A stretch of 64,000 nucleotides of DNA from Glandiceps talaboti. Its lineage: Eukaryota > Hemichordata > Enteropneusta > Spengelidae. Location: assembly GCF_964340395.1 (NCBI RefSeq), contig NC_135557.1:10341460-10405459 (forward strand), given 5' to 3'. Made by a program: the position numbers and the translations under genes. The notes below the pieces were generated by a model that worked only from the letters and a program-made list of their open reading frames with translations, had not been told where the DNA came from and did no database searches. Below are positions 63,945-64,000 of the stretch, piece after piece. Position 1 is the first letter of the stretch. Each line of letters starts with the position of its first letter.

Positions 63945-64000
63945 GTAAGAATGGTGAGTTGTGGACGTTTGAATTCATGATAAGTTGTGGACACTTGAAT

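Overview
This is AT-rich, intron-rich animal genomic DNA: GT-AG introns, a CDS occupying only a few percent of the sequence, a tRNA-derived SINE, many foldback/MITE copies, very long micro- and minisatellites, and frequent acatgtacatgta words. Those features and the gene content (an animal Cut8/Sts1-family gene, ZNF511, an ARHGAP32/33-type RhoGAP, a type II membrane C-type lectin) fit a marine invertebrate, either a non-vertebrate deuterostome or a spiralian. I cannot fix the phylum from the sequence alone. Almost all long open frames are repeat-driven; the real genes were assembled by hand from short exons with matching splice phases.

Layout. (1) 1-9.3 kb, minus strand: a ZNF511 orthologue with three visible coding exons (9291-9101, 1396-1195, 670-543). 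Its 7.7-kb intron 1 holds a 5.3-kb array of a 30-bp unit bracketed by inverted arms of about 330 bp. (2) 9.3-10.1 kb: a compact divergent promoter region. (3) 10.07-17.97 kb, plus strand: a Cut8/Sts1-type nuclear proteasome-tethering gene with two alternative first exons of identical phase. One of them encodes a cyclin-like destruction box. A one-base homopolymer excess breaks the frame near the C-terminus. (4) 18-20.9 kb: intergenic DNA with a 65-nt perfect hairpin and a long TA tract. (5) 20.88-27.10 kb, minus strand: a complete five-exon gene for a 280-residue type II membrane C-type lectin. It keeps the EPN/WND calcium/sugar motifs but lacks both cysteines of the inner disulfide. (6) 27.1-29.3 kb: intergenic repeats. 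(7) 29.3-64 kb, plus strand: promoter and the first five recognisable exons of an ARHGAP32/33-like gene, reaching into its PX domain. The SH3 and RhoGAP domains must lie beyond the right edge. Its introns (roughly 8, 10 and 13 kb) hold tandem repeats and foldback elements and no second gene that I recognise.

The genes are not a functional cluster. ZNF511 and the Cut8-like gene share a head-to-head promoter and may be co-expressed. The lectin and RhoGAP genes are also divergent, about 2.2 kb apart. The most notable points are the animal Cut8 gene with its alternative, possibly APC/C-regulated N-termini; the lectin with correlated cysteine loss; and the recurring architecture of a tandem-repeat core between inverted arms, seen at 2.8-8.8 kb and again at 52.45-53.18 kb.
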